DNA from: Nitrospira sp. KM1
GTDB lineage: Bacteria; Nitrospirota; Nitrospiria; Nitrospirales; Nitrospiraceae
Assembly: GCF_011405515.1 (NCBI RefSeq)
Contig: NZ_AP022671.1
Coordinates: 620,001 to 684,000 of the forward strand
Direction of reading: 5' to 3'
DNA: 64,000 nucleotides
The notes under the pieces were generated by a model. The model made no database searches, was not told where the DNA came from, and was given only the letters and a program-made list of their open reading frames with translations. Both the position numbers and the translations under genes were made by a program. This document shows, piece after piece, positions 49,772-60,973 of this stretch; the stretch's first letter is position 1, and every line of letters begins with the position of its first letter.

Positions 49772-50644
49772 CTAGTTTTGTGTAAATGGTTCTTTGATTT
49801 TCTTGAGCAGGCTGTCGATCGATCGGCCTTCCTTCTTCCCGCCCAATGTCCCGATGATCTTGTCGGCGATATCCCTGAATGCCTTGGATTGGGGTGATTC
49901 CGGATGAGCCACGACGATCGGATGGCCGGTGTCGCCGCCGTCACGGATCGCAGGATCAATCGGAATGCTCCCCAGGAACGGAACGCCGACCTTTTCCGCG
50001 GCGCGCTCTCCGCCACCATGAGAAAAAATATCCGTCCGCTCGCCGCAGTGGCCGCAGACGAAGAAGCTCATGTTTTCGATGATCCCCAGCAGCGGGACGT
50101 TCACCTTGGTAAACATCGCCATACCTTTCCGGACGTCGTACAGCGCAACCTCCTGGGGCGTCGTCACGGTGATCGCGCCAGCCAGCGGGACCATTTGCGA
50201 CAGCGACAGCTGCACGTCGCCGGTGCCGGGAGGCAGATCGATCATCAGGTAATCCAATTCACCCCACAGCACGTCGCGGAAAAACGCCTGCAGGTATTGG
50301 TGCACCATCGGCCCCCGCCATACGAGCGGGGCTTCTTCGGGGACCAAGAACGCCATGGATATCAGCTTGACGCCGTAGTTTTCGACCGGAATGATTTTCC
50401 CATCCTGCTGCTCCGGACCTTTCGTGCTGCCCATCATCATCGGAATGTTCGGGCCGTATAAATCCGCATCCAGCAATCCGACTTTTGCACCCGTCAGAGC
50501 CAGGGCACAGGCCAGATTCGCGGCCACGGTGGACTTACCCACGCCGCCTTTCCCGCTGCTGACGGCAATCACGTGTTTGACGCCTGGAATGAGCTGCTCT
50601 TTCGGCTGGGCCTGCTGGCCGGGATGTGAATGTTCGTCCGCCAT
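49772..50644 (-). CDS. mrp: Mrp/NBP35-family iron-sulfur carrier ATPase
   Basis: The product is 290 residues from the ATG 50644, which has GGAGGAGGG upstream; an in-frame ATG at 50794 lies 50 codons further up. The deviant Walker A is VSSGKGGVGKSTVAANLACA at about 28-47. MIDLPPGTGDVQLSLSQM (switch II) and CGHCGERTDIFSHGG, with a CxxC that can hold a bridging [4Fe-4S] cluster, follow. These are the features of ApbC/Mrp scaffolds that pass Fe-S clusters to apoproteins. A Rieske protein gene and lipA lie close by. Confidence 0.9.
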   Translation of the reverse strand: MADEHSHPGQQAQPKEQLIPGVKHVIAVSSGKGGVGKSTVAANLACALALTGAKVGLLDADLYGPNIPMMMGSTKGPEQQDGKIIPVENYGVKLISMAFLVPEEAPLVWRGPMVHQYLQAFFRDVLWGELDYLMIDLPPGTGDVQLSLSQMVPLAGAITVTTPQEVALYDVRKGMAMFTKVNVPLLGIIENMSFFVCGHCGERTDIFSHGGGERAAEKVGVPFLGSIPIDPAIRDGGDTGHPIVVAHPESPQSKAFRDIADKIIGTLGGKKEGRSIDSLLKKIKEPFTQN

Positions 50645-50768
50645 CTGAAGCCCTCCTCCTAAGGGTGCATGAAGGCCATGCACGCGTGCACGATGCCTCT
50701 CCGCATCATACGAGATCGACGGATGCAAAGGAAATGGGTCAATAGACCCACTGTGACGGCCGCGGGGT

Positions 50769-51626
50769 TTACTCGGAAAGAACGGTGGAGTCAAGACGTC
50801 GCAGATTGGTCGCCAGGCCGAGCAGCGAAAGCGTGTAAATGATCCACTTCGACGGATCGAAGTTATACCATTTCGGCCCGTTGCGGTAATCGCGGGCGTA
50901 GGTGTGATGGTAATTGTGATAACCCTCTCCGAAGCTCACCAACGAGATGAGCCAGTTATCCTTGCTGCTGTCCTGTGTGCCGTGCGGTTGATCGCCGAAC
51001 ATGTGACACAGCGAGTTGATGGCGAAGGTCGAATTCAGCACCATGAACATGCGGAACATCCCGGCGAGAAAGAAGCAGCCGATACCGCCCATGATCCCTC
51101 CGTGCAGGAAGCCCAGCACAAGGGGGAACGCCAGACCGGAGATCACGATCGCATGATAATTCTTGTGCTGCCACATGACCATCGGATCTCTCCGGAGCTG
51201 CCGCTCATATTTTTCCAGCCGGTGGGGCGTGTTGATGAATAACCAGCCACAGTGGCTGTGCCAGAATCCCTTCTGGGCATTGTACGGATCTTCCTCCTGG
51301 TCCGTCCGAGCGTGATGCCTGATGTGGTCGGAGCACCATCGGAGCGCCGAGTTCTGCAACGCCCATCCGCCTCCGATCAGAAAAATGGCTTTGACCCAAG
51401 GGTGGCACTCGAAGCTACGATGGGAGATGAGCCGGTGGTACCCAACTGTAATTCCCATGCCGGTGAACACATACAGGATGCCGAAGACGATCCAGTCAAA
51501 AAGCGTATAGCCGTAGAGAAATCCGAAGAGCGGCGTGCCGACGAGTGTGACGATTGCAACCAGGCAAAACAGGATGAACGTCTTGTAGGCAAACGGCGAA
51601 GTACCGATAGCGTCGGGCATCCCCAC
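50769..51626 (-). CDS. Fatty-acid (acyl-CoA/acyl-lipid) desaturase
   Basis: The 285-residue integral membrane di-iron enzyme has three His boxes: HRLISH at 64-69, HIRHH at 101-105 and HNYHH at about 241-245 (GEGYHNYHHTYARDYRNG). Hydrophobic segments flank them (FILFCLVAIVTLVGTPLFGF; IVFGILYVFTGMGITVGY). The arrangement is that of delta-9-type desaturases using stearoyl-CoA- or acyl-lipid-type substrates. It would keep the membrane fluid. It stands alone between mrp and the divergent putA. Confidence 0.9.
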   Translation of the reverse strand: MGMPDAIGTSPFAYKTFILFCLVAIVTLVGTPLFGFLYGYTLFDWIVFGILYVFTGMGITVGYHRLISHRSFECHPWVKAIFLIGGGWALQNSALRWCSDHIRHHARTDQEEDPYNAQKGFWHSHCGWLFINTPHRLEKYERQLRRDPMVMWQHKNYHAIVISGLAFPLVLGFLHGGIMGGIGCFFLAGMFRMFMVLNSTFAINSLCHMFGDQPHGTQDSSKDNWLISLVSFGEGYHNYHHTYARDYRNGPKWYNFDPSKWIIYTLSLLGLATNLRRLDSTVLSE

Positions 51627-51783
51627 TCCTTAGGTAAATCAGGTAAAAACGAATCAGATCAGCGGTGCTGGCAGTGCTGCTTCGTTCGAAGCATATGCTA
51701 ACGAAACCTTACGGATTTTTCAACAAAATCCTCACGGTGTATACTGAAGTCGGTGCGAGCGTTCAACGGGAGGCGCATATCCC

Positions 51784-54735
51784 GTGAGGCATCCCCCGCC
51801 TGACCAACGGACCGTCATATCCATCGGCAAACACCTGGCGCATCTTGCCGCCGGACGTACGCCTTGGCTCTTCGAACGGCGCTGGTGGTCCCAGGCGGCG
51901 ATGAATCTCGCCATGCACGACCCGGCCTTCAAGACGCAGCTGTTTCGGTTCATCGATATGCTCCCCTCCGCCACGTCCGACGCCCGTGTGGTGGACCTCG
52001 CCAAGGAATATTTCGGGCCGATGACCGATCACACGTTTGCGCTTCGGTGGGGACTCAAAGTGCTCGCTGCCACGAGCGTCGGAGCCAGTCTCACCGGGCA
52101 CGCCATCAAGGCCCATGTCGAGCAGCTGGCCAAAACGTTCATTGCCGGCTCCGCCATAGACGATGCACTTCCCGTCTTGCAGGGGCTCTGGAAGGACGGA
52201 AAAGCCTGGTCGGTGGATCTCCTGGGAGAGGCCACGATCAGCGACCGAGAGGCCGACCGTTATCGTGATCGCTGTCTGGAAGCATTGCAGACGCTCGCTC
52301 CGTCGGCGGCGTCCTGGCCGTTCGTGCCGCATCTCGAACGGGATCATCTCGGTTCTATTCCACGCGTGCAGCTCTCTTTGAAGATCTCCGCCCTCTCCCC
52401 GCACCTGGATCCGATCGATCCGGAAGGCAGCTACCGGTCGGTTGCGGCGAGGCTGCGCCCCGTCATCGAAGAGGCCATGCGGTTGCCGGCTTCGCTCATT
52501 TTCGACATGGAACAGGCCGCGACCAAGGATCTGTTGATCGCCATCTTCGTTCGTCTCTTCTCTGAACCGGCCTTTCGATCATTTCCCTACGCCGGGTTGG
52601 CGGTACAGGCCTATCACAGAGACACCGCCCGCGATGTCCAATCGCTGATCGAATGGGCCGAAGCACGAGACGTCCCAATTACCATCAGACTGGTGAAAGG
52701 CGCCTACTGGGATTCAGATACCATCCGCTATCGACAGCTGGGCTGGCCCGTGCCGCTCTTTGAAAAGAAACCGGAGACGGATGCCAATTATGAAACACTC
52801 GTCCACTCTCTGTTGAACCGGACCTCGGTGATTCGACCGGCGTTCGGCACCCACAATCTCCGCACTCTGGCTTATATCGAGGCCGTCGCCGAGTCCCTTC
52901 GGATCGCACCCGAGACCTGGGAATACCAAATGATCTATGGGATGGCGGAACCCTTCCAGCATGCCATGTGGCGCCGCGGGCGGCGCCTGCGTCTCTATAC
53001 GCCGGTCGGTGAACTGCTGCCCGGCATGGCTTACCTCGTCCGACGCCTTCTCGAAAATACATCGAACGAATCGTTCCTGCGGAAGGAGTATGTGGAATCC
53101 CAATCTCTGGACACGTTATTGACTGCGCCTGCCGTTGATCGTACAGCCGCCGCACCTCGGCCGGATGGAGACGGTGACACGTTTCACAATGAGCCGCCCC
53201 GCGACTTTTCCAGAGAGACGGTTCGCGAGGCCATGCAGGACGCGATCGCCTCAGTCAGAAAACAGTTGGGCCGCCAATGGCTCCCGTTGCCCGGATCACC
53301 CATCCTTTCAGGTCCGGCAGTCACCTCCCAGAATCCCGCCAGGCCGGGCGAAACCATAGCCATACTTCCCGGCGGCTCGCCGGCCGATATCGACGCAATC
53401 GTCGAACGCGCGCGCGCGGCCTGGCCGCAGTGGAGCAATCGGCCGCCGCACGAGCGAGTCAACATTCTTCGGGCGGCAGCGGCCCTCATGCGTGAACGCC
53501 GCGAACTCCTTGCGGCATGGGAGATTCTCGAATGCGGAAAGCCTTGGCGCGAAGCGGATGCGGATATCGCGGAAGCAATCGACTTCCTGGAATTCTATGC
53601 ACTCGAATGGCTTCGTCTTGGTCCTCCCAAGCAGCTTGGACGGATCGCCGGAGAATTGAATCATCGCATGTTGAGCCCGCGAGGCGTGACTGCCGTGATT
53701 TCGCCCTGGAATTTTCCGTTGGCCATTCCGGCCGGCATGGTCTCGGCGGCATTGGTGACCGGGAATCCGGTCATCTTCAAACCGTCCGAGCGTTCGTCGA
53801 TGATCGGACGGCTTCTGGCGGAAATTCTGGTCGAAGCCGGTTTACCGGAAGGAATCTTGACTTTCGTGCCCGGGGCTTCAGAGGTTGGAAACAGGCTGGT
53901 GCGGCATCCCGATATTGTGACCATTGCCTTTACCGGATCGAAGGAAACCGGCATGGCCATCCTCAAAGAAACGGCGGCGCCCGCCGGAGGCTGCCGCCTG
54001 ATCAAGCGGGTTATTGCGGAGATGGGCGGAAAGAACGCCATCATCGTCGATGAGACGGCGGATCTCGACGACGCAATCACTGGTGTGATCACGTCATTCA
54101 CCGGGTACTCAGGGCAGAAATGTTCCGCCTGCTCCCGAGTCATCGTGCATGCCTCGGTCTATGACCTGTTTGTCAGCCGGCTGAAGGACGCCGTGCGGAG
54201 TCTCCGGATGGGACCACCGGACGATCCTGGAACTCAGATCGGACCGGTCGTCGATGAAAGGGCCCGCGCCAAGATTCTTGACTACCTTGAGATCGGCCGA
54301 CGGGAAGCCCGGCCGCTGATCGACGGGCGTATCGAACAACCTGGATGGTATGTTGGCCCTACGGTGTTCGAAGACGTGCCCCCAACGGCGCGCATCGCCA
54401 CTGAGGAAATCTTCGGGCCCGTTTTGGCCGTCATCAAGGCTGTTTCATTCGACGACGCGATCACCATCGCCAATGGGACGGACTATGCGTTGACCGGCGG
54501 GGTCTACTCGCGCAGCCCTGCGAATCTTGAAACGGCCAGAGCAAGATTCGACGTGGGAAACCTCTATCTCAATCGGCCGATCACCGGCGCGCTGGTCGGA
54601 CGGCAGCCGTTCGGCGGCCATCGCCTGTCAGGAGTCGGAGCCAAGGCTGGAGGGGAAGAGTACCTGCTGCAGTTTGTGATCACGCGCATCGTCAGTGAAC
54701 AGACCCTGCGGCGCGGGTTTGCTCCCGTCGAATGA
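51784..54735 (+). CDS. putA: Bifunctional proline dehydrogenase / delta-1-pyrroline-5-carboxylate dehydrogenase
   Basis: The 983-residue enzyme oxidises proline to glutamate. The N-terminal FAD-dependent proline dehydrogenase shows VQLSLKISALSPHLDPIDPE, VTIRLVKGAYWDSD-like VPITIRLVKGAYWDSDTIRY, and YQMIYGMAEPFQHAMWRRGR near residue 380-400. The C-terminal aldehyde dehydrogenase has the NAD-binding ISPWNFPLAIPAGMVSAAL, IAFTGSKETGMAI and the catalytic Cys780 (SGQKCSACSRVI). No DNA-binding domain precedes it. The GTG start at 51784 has GGGAGG upstream. Its 3' end overlaps the convergent gene by 108 nt. Confidence 0.93.
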   Translation: MRHPPPDQRTVISIGKHLAHLAAGRTPWLFERRWWSQAAMNLAMHDPAFKTQLFRFIDMLPSATSDARVVDLAKEYFGPMTDHTFALRWGLKVLAATSVGASLTGHAIKAHVEQLAKTFIAGSAIDDALPVLQGLWKDGKAWSVDLLGEATISDREADRYRDRCLEALQTLAPSAASWPFVPHLERDHLGSIPRVQLSLKISALSPHLDPIDPEGSYRSVAARLRPVIEEAMRLPASLIFDMEQAATKDLLIAIFVRLFSEPAFRSFPYAGLAVQAYHRDTARDVQSLIEWAEARDVPITIRLVKGAYWDSDTIRYRQLGWPVPLFEKKPETDANYETLVHSLLNRTSVIRPAFGTHNLRTLAYIEAVAESLRIAPETWEYQMIYGMAEPFQHAMWRRGRRLRLYTPVGELLPGMAYLVRRLLENTSNESFLRKEYVESQSLDTLLTAPAVDRTAAAPRPDGDGDTFHNEPPRDFSRETVREAMQDAIASVRKQLGRQWLPLPGSPILSGPAVTSQNPARPGETIAILPGGSPADIDAIVERARAAWPQWSNRPPHERVNILRAAAALMRERRELLAAWEILECGKPWREADADIAEAIDFLEFYALEWLRLGPPKQLGRIAGELNHRMLSPRGVTAVISPWNFPLAIPAGMVSAALVTGNPVIFKPSERSSMIGRLLAEILVEAGLPEGILTFVPGASEVGNRLVRHPDIVTIAFTGSKETGMAILKETAAPAGGCRLIKRVIAEMGGKNAIIVDETADLDDAITGVITSFTGYSGQKCSACSRVIVHASVYDLFVSRLKDAVRSLRMGPPDDPGTQIGPVVDERARAKILDYLEIGRREARPLIDGRIEQPGWYVGPTVFEDVPPTARIATEEIFGPVLAVIKAVSFDDAITIANGTDYALTGGVYSRSPANLETARARFDVGNLYLNRPITGALVGRQPFGGHRLSGVGAKAGGEEYLLQFVITRIVSEQTLRRGFAPVE

Positions 54736-55518
54736 CGTCTTCAACGGTTTGATTTCGTACGATTCCAATTCCTCTGTGATCTCGGTAATGACCCCACGGT
54801 CCTCAAGCGGCGACAGCTCTTGCCGTTCGACGTACTTCACGAGGCCGACGCCCTTCGCGAACCACGCCGTCATCACGTCCGTGCCGGTCACGACCTTGTT
54901 CGATCCCGATAATCGGATCTTCATTTTCATGCGGGCTTCGACGCGAACGGCATCCTGAAACGTTCCCGCCGGGACCGTCACCGGTTCCTGCCCCACGACC
55001 GTCGAATCCCCTTGCGCGTCCGCCTTTTCATTCACGCCGTCACGGTCCATGTCGGTACCGAAATCCAAGTCTTTTTTATCGAACTGGGCAAACGACGTCG
55101 CAACCTTCATCGGGAACCGCACGATTTGATAGGGAATCAATTGCTTCTCCAATGGAGTTCCCGGCTCAGAGCCGTAATACACGATCCCGACCGAGTCTCG
55201 GCGATAAAAGCTGTCCGAGACGCCGTGATTGCCCGGATTCGTATCGTGGAAGACCATCACTGTCACGCCGCGCAATGTCTTGGTTCCAACCACGGAGGAC
55301 ACGTTTGAAAAGAACTTATGTTCGATGGTCTGCAACGGACCTTCGGTGATCTGTCCCCGATATTCCCAATGACTTCCGGTCGTGTCGGGGAAGAACTCGT
55401 CCGACCGGTCGATCCCAATCGGATCATCCGCTGCAGGCACCGCCGATGGAGCTCCCACGAAGAACGGCAAACAGAGAATTATAAAAAAAGATATCCGAAA
55501 AACCGCTGGCTTCATCAT
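54628..55518 (-). CDS. Secreted protein of unknown function
   Basis: This 296-residue protein has a signal peptide (FRISFFIILCLPFFVGAPSA). The mature part reads FFPDTTGSHWEYRGQITEGP, then beta-rich sequence with VFHDTNPGNHGVSDSFYRRD and VTVPAGTFQDAVRVEARMKM, followed by VGLVKYVERQELSPLEDRGV. The HWEYRG....VPAGTF(D)AVRVE..W(F)A.GVGLVKY layout is common in uncharacterised secreted bacterial proteins. It overlaps the convergent putA by 108 nt, so the last 35 residues are encoded opposite the putA end. Confidence 0.78.
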   Translation of the reverse strand: MMKPAVFRISFFIILCLPFFVGAPSAVPAADDPIGIDRSDEFFPDTTGSHWEYRGQITEGPLQTIEHKFFSNVSSVVGTKTLRGVTVMVFHDTNPGNHGVSDSFYRRDSVGIVYYGSEPGTPLEKQLIPYQIVRFPMKVATSFAQFDKKDLDFGTDMDRDGVNEKADAQGDSTVVGQEPVTVPAGTFQDAVRVEARMKMKIRLSGSNKVVTGTDVMTAWFAKGVGLVKYVERQELSPLEDRGVITEITEELESYEIKPLKTSFDGSKPAPQGLFTDDARDHKLQQVLFPSSLGSDS

Positions 55519-55652
55519 AAGTTCTGACCTCCACTATCCGATTGTGACCGTATCATAGCATTCGAGGGGGCGGCAACACCGGGAGGCGGTACGGCGTCGG
55601 ACGATGAAAACCTGCTTGCCTTCGACCCGGATCGTCACCATAATCCGCCTCC

Positions 55653-56405
55653 ATGCACACAATTCCTCATCCATCTGCCGAGGGAAGCCGTGCGGCCGTT
55701 CTCGTCACAGGTGCGTCGGGCGGCATCGGACGAGCCGTCAGTTTGGCCTTTGCCGGCGCCGGCTATTTCGTCGGAATCCACTATCGCTCGAACAAAACCG
55801 CCGCAGCGGAAACGCTGGACCTCGTTCGTCACGCCGGAGCAGAGGGACGGCTATACGAAGCGGACGTACGGCTATCTCCATCCGTTCGCCTCATGATAGA
55901 CGCTATGGCTCGTGACGCTTCCGGGCTGAACACGCTGGTGTGTAGCGCGGGCATTGCAGGCAGCCGTCTTCTTCTACGAGAGGAAGAAGACCGGTGGGCA
56001 GATATCGTGGCAACGAACCTGACTGGCACCTTTCATTGCCTGCGGGCGATCGGTCCCCTCTTTGCCTCTTGCGGTGGAGGGTCCATCGTTGTGATAGGTT
56101 CGTTTTCCGGATTCCACGGGTCGGCGGGGCAAGCGGCCTATGCCGCTTCCAAAGCCGGACTCGTCGGCCTCGTCAAGACGGCCGCATTGGAGTGGGGGCC
56201 GAGCAATATTCGTGTCAATCTTCTATTGCCGGGGTGGCATCTCACGGGTCTTTCAGGTGATGCATTCCCTTCGCCGGACCAATACATCGACCATGCTCTT
56301 CAACGCCCGCCCTCGCTCAAGGAAGCGGCTCATACGGTCCTTCATATGGCTCGATCACAAGACCTGTCAGGTCAGGTATGGAACTGTGACAGTAGGAGTC
56401 TCTGA
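55653..56405 (+). CDS. Short-chain dehydrogenase/reductase (FabG-like)
   Basis: This 250-residue oxidoreductase has an NAD(P)-binding start ASGGIGRAVSLAFAGAG with TGASGGIG at 19-26, the strand NTLVCSAGIAG (NAG-type motif with Cys-Ser), the catalytic Ser of VVIGSFSGF and the Tyr-x3-Lys pair in AAYAASKAGLVGLVKTAALE. RVNLLLPGWHLTG replaces the usual RVNxIAPG. The sequence resembles 3-oxoacyl-ACP reductases. Its stop is adjacent to the bioD start (56406), so the pair may act together, for example in building or using a biotin precursor, but this is inferred only from position. Confidence 0.85.
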   Translation: MHTIPHPSAEGSRAAVLVTGASGGIGRAVSLAFAGAGYFVGIHYRSNKTAAAETLDLVRHAGAEGRLYEADVRLSPSVRLMIDAMARDASGLNTLVCSAGIAGSRLLLREEEDRWADIVATNLTGTFHCLRAIGPLFASCGGGSIVVIGSFSGFHGSAGQAAYAASKAGLVGLVKTAALEWGPSNIRVNLLLPGWHLTGLSGDAFPSPDQYIDHALQRPPSLKEAAHTVLHMARSQDLSGQVWNCDSRSL

Positions 56406-57774
<1,369 letters not shown>

Positions 57775-57806
57775 CGCGGGATTGTACCTGGCGCGGTCAC
57801 AGACGG

Positions 57807-59147
57807 CTAGCCGGCCAGAAAACGGTCGAGAAACGTCGTGGAGACGTGGCCCTTCTGGAAGTCCGGATCGTTGAGAATCCGTTTGTGAAGGGGGATCGTC
57901 GTCTTGATGCCTTCGATGAGAAATTCGTCGAGCGCGCGCCGCATGCGGGCGATGGATTCCTGCCTGGTCCGGCCGTGTGTAATGACCTTCGCAATCATCG
58001 AATCGTAATGGGGAACGACCAAGGCGTTGGTTTCCATGGCGGAATCGACCCGGACGCCGTACCCTCCCGGAGCGCTGTACTTGGTGATCAATCCAGGGGA
58101 AGGGGTAAATTTTTCAGGGTCCTCGGCATTGATGCGGCATTCCAAACTGTGCCCGTTGATCTTGATGTCCTGCTGCTTGACCGAAAGGGGCTGGCCGTCG
58201 GCAAGTTGAATCTGCTCTTTAATGAGATCGACTCCCGTGACCATTTCGGTAATCGGATGCTCGACCTGGATCCGCGTATTCACCTCCATAAAAAAGAAAT
58301 TCTGGTCCTTGTCGAGCAGAAATTCGACCGTGCCGACGTTGCGATAATGCACGGCTTTGACGGCTTCGACCGCCGTGCGGCCGATTTCCCGTCGCAGCTT
58401 TTCGTCCACGGCCGGAGAAGGCGTCTCTTCGACGAGTTTCTGATGGCGTCGCTGAATCGAACAATCCCGCTCCCCGAGATGGACGACGTGGCCCCGATGG
58501 TCGGCGGCAATCTGCACTTCGATATGACGAGGCTCCAGAAAGTATCGCTCGAGATAGACACTGTCGTTTCCGAATGTGGACTTCGCTTCAGCTTGGGCCG
58601 CCTGGAACGCGCGCGCAAGATCCTCCGCCTTGTTCACGACGCGCATGCCGCGCCCGCCACCACCGGCGGCAGCCTTGATGATGACCGGATAGCCGATTTT
58701 CGTGGCGGCTTCAAGCGCTTCCTGCTCGCTCTTGAGCCCCCCCGGGCTTCCCGGTGTCACGGGCAGGCCTCGCCTGGCGACGATCTCACGGGCCTTCGCT
58801 TTGTCTCCCATCAGCGCGATGTTCTCCGACGTCGGACCGATAAACTTGACACCGATCGATTCACAGACTTCGGCAAAGTGGGCGTTTTCCGAAAGGAACC
58901 CATAGCCGGGATGAATGGCGTCCGCGCCGGTAATTTCTGCGGCGCTGAGCACGTTGGGAATGTTGCGGTAACTGAGCGCGGCTTCGGCCGGTCCCACGCA
59001 AATTTTTTCATCGGCGGCGCGGACATGAAGACCGTTGACATCGGCCTCGGAATGAATGGCGACTGTCTTGATTCCAAGCTCTTTGCAGGCCCGGATCACG
59101 CGCAGTGCGATCTCTCCGCGATTGGCGACCAATACTTTTTTAAACAC
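57807..59147 (-). CDS. accC: Acetyl-CoA carboxylase, biotin carboxylase subunit
   Basis: The 446-residue ATP-grasp enzyme carboxylates biotin on AccB. It begins FKKVLVANRGEIALRVIRAC. The ATP-binding loop is IKAAAGGGGRGMRVVNKAED at about 154-173. The active-site region reads FFFMEVNTRIQVEHPITEMV (about 277-296), with the biotin-binding Arg. GHSLECRINAEDPEKFTPSP follows. The gene lies about 57 nt downstream of accB in the same direction, forming the common accBC pair. Confidence 0.95.
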   Translation of the reverse strand: MFKKVLVANRGEIALRVIRACKELGIKTVAIHSEADVNGLHVRAADEKICVGPAEAALSYRNIPNVLSAAEITGADAIHPGYGFLSENAHFAEVCESIGVKFIGPTSENIALMGDKAKAREIVARRGLPVTPGSPGGLKSEQEALEAATKIGYPVIIKAAAGGGGRGMRVVNKAEDLARAFQAAQAEAKSTFGNDSVYLERYFLEPRHIEVQIAADHRGHVVHLGERDCSIQRRHQKLVEETPSPAVDEKLRREIGRTAVEAVKAVHYRNVGTVEFLLDKDQNFFFMEVNTRIQVEHPITEMVTGVDLIKEQIQLADGQPLSVKQQDIKINGHSLECRINAEDPEKFTPSPGLITKYSAPGGYGVRVDSAMETNALVVPHYDSMIAKVITHGRTRQESIARMRRALDEFLIEGIKTTIPLHKRILNDPDFQKGHVSTTFLDRFLAG

Positions 59148-59204
59148 GAACCATCTCCGGTATGAACTGAGGGCTACACATGCTCGGGACGGGCTGTGAC
59201 TGGG

Positions 59205-59765
59205 CTAGGCGGTCGCTTTCGGATCGATGTGGAAGAGCGCCTGGCCGTATTCGACCGGCTTCGTGCTTTCAGCCAGTATCTTGACGATTCTCCCGTCCAC
59301 TTCCGATTCGATCTCATTCATCAACTTCATCGCTTCAACAATGCAGAGGACTTGTCCCTTTCTCACGAAATCACCCTCCTCGACGTACGGATCGGCATCG
59401 GGAGATGGAGAGCGGTAAAACGTCCCGACGATCGGAGACGTGATCGTGACCAAGCCCGTCGCATCGGCCGACGGCGCGCTGGCCTGCGTTGGAGCCTGAC
59501 TCGCTGCAGCGGCCGGTGAGAAATCGGGCACCGAGGCCGTCACGGTCTTCATCCCCACCTCATGGCGGAGACGAATACGAATCCCGTCGCGCTCCAGTTC
59601 CAACTCGGTCAGATTGTTCCGCTTGAGCAGATCGACCAATTCCTGGATGTGCTTGGACTGGCTCCCGGTCAGAAACAGTGAAGGGCCACCTTCCGTCTGC
59701 TCGACAAGCGGCAGTACGATCGGCGCTGCACGCTTCTTGGACTTGCGAGGTTTACTCCCGCTCAC
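59205..59765 (-). CDS. accB: Acetyl-CoA carboxylase, biotin carboxyl carrier protein
   Basis: The product is 186 residues with a GTG start that overlaps the efp stop by 4 nt (GTGA). The N-terminus (about 1-30) is basic and longer than in most homologues. The AccB N-terminal helix pair [20 protein letters not shown] and a Pro/Ala linker follow. The biotinyl domain has the thumb-like [12 protein letters not shown] and the biotinylation site [14 protein letters not shown] with Lys147. It carries biotin between AccC and the carboxyltransferase. Confidence 0.93.
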   Translation of the reverse strand: MSGSKPRKSKKRAAPIVLPLVEQTEGGPSLFLTGSQSKHIQELVDLLKRNNLTELELERDGIRIRLRHEVGMKTVTASVPDFSPAAAASQAPTQASAPSADATGLVTITSPIVGTFYRSPSPDADPYVEEGDFVRKGQVLCIVEAMKLMNEIESEVDGRIVKILAESTKPVEYGQALFHIDPKATA

Positions 59766-60322
59766 CGAACACGCTCCACATAGGCCCTCGTACGGGTATC
59801 GATCTTGATCGTGGTGCCCACCTCAAGATACAGCGGGACTTTGATCGTTGCCCCGGTTTCGACGATCGCGGGTTTGGTCCCCCCGGAAGCCGTATCGCCG
59901 CGAACCCCTGGTTCGGCCTCGACGACTTTCAATTCGATGAAGATCGGCAGTTCGACATCGATCGGCCGGTGCTCATAAATGAGAATCTTGGCGTTCATGT
60001 TTTCCTTCAACAAGTCGGCATTGTCACCCAACTGCTGCTTTTCAAAGGTCAACTGCTCGTAACTATCGGTATCCATGAACGTATAGTCGTCGCCTGTCGC
60101 ATACAGAAACTGCATCTCGCGCTCTTCGAGATCCGGTTCTTCGAAACGCTCGCCTGAGCGAAACGTCCGGTCCAGGACGTTGCCTGACAGATAGCTTTTT
60201 AGTTTGGTGCGGACAAATGCGCCGCCCTTTCCCGGCTTCACATGCTGAAATTCGACGATATAAAACGGTTCCCCGTCAACCATCAATCGCACACCGCCTC
60301 GAAAATCCGTGGTAGAAATCAC
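59762..60322 (-). CDS. efp: Elongation factor P
   Basis: The 186-residue tRNA-mimicking factor rescues ribosomes stalled at proline runs. It shows [20 protein letters not shown] followed by [20 protein letters not shown], with Lys32 at the tip that is often modified in other bacteria. The KOW, OB and C-terminal domains are complete ([20 protein letters not shown]). The efp-accB-accC order is common in bacteria. No epmA-like modification gene is in the window. Confidence 0.95.
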   Translation of the reverse strand: MISTTDFRGGVRLMVDGEPFYIVEFQHVKPGKGGAFVRTKLKSYLSGNVLDRTFRSGERFEEPDLEEREMQFLYATGDDYTFMDTDSYEQLTFEKQQLGDNADLLKENMNAKILIYEHRPIDVELPIFIELKVVEAEPGVRGDTASGGTKPAIVETGATIKVPLYLEVGTTIKIDTRTRAYVERVR

Positions 60323-60377
60323 TGCGTACTCCCTTCACATATTTGGCAGACACCACTGTCCTACCGTTTGAAGATGC

Positions 60378-60872
60378 TCATCTGCCGCGTTTTTTCCTGA
60401 CCGGCGCCGATGTCTTTCTCGGACGGCGAGACGAGGTGAGATGCGCGTGCAGACCCCGCAGACCGAGGAAGTAGCTCTCGGCGCCGAATCCGGATACCTG
60501 TCCAACCGCCACATCGGCCACGTGCGAATGATGCCGAAACGCTTCGCGGCCCTGAATATTTGAAAGATGGACCTCTACCGTTGGCAGCGCCACCGCCAGG
60601 ACGGCATCCCGAATCGCCACACTAGTATGGGTGTACGCCGCCGGATTGATCAGAATCCCGTCATACCCGCTTCGTGCTTCCTGGATCCATGTCACCAATT
60701 CGCCTTCGGCATTTGATTGCCGGATATCCACGTCCACGGTCAGTTCGTCTGCGAGTTTGGTCAACCCGGCATCGATGGCATCCAGAGAGGTGGTGCCGTA
60801 AATCGACTGCTCCCGACTGCCCAAGAGATTGAGATTTGGACCGTGTAGCACCAATATCCGCAGCATGCACAA
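60378..60872 (-). CDS. aroQ: Type II 3-dehydroquinate dehydratase
   Basis: The 164-residue enzyme converts 3-dehydroquinate to 3-dehydroshikimate. Visible features are [20 protein letters not shown] with the catalytic Tyr at about residue 25, [20 protein letters not shown], and [20 protein letters not shown] with the catalytic His of EVHLSN. A basic tail of about 15 residues ([16 protein letters not shown]) is longer than usual. The start is the ATG 60872 or the second ATG two codons in. It begins the run aroQ-efp-accB-accC. Confidence 0.93.
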   Translation of the reverse strand: MCMLRILVLHGPNLNLLGSREQSIYGTTSLDAIDAGLTKLADELTVDVDIRQSNAEGELVTWIQEARSGYDGILINPAAYTHTSVAIRDAVLAVALPTVEVHLSNIQGREAFRHHSHVADVAVGQVSGFGAESYFLGLRGLHAHLTSSRRPRKTSAPVRKKRGR

Positions 60873-60973
60873 CCCGCCTACCCATCGAAATAATCACTCG
60901 CACGGCTCCCAAAAGTGCGAGCAGGGCGGCATTGTAACAGGCCACTCAAGACCGGTCAAACGCTCGAAATGTC

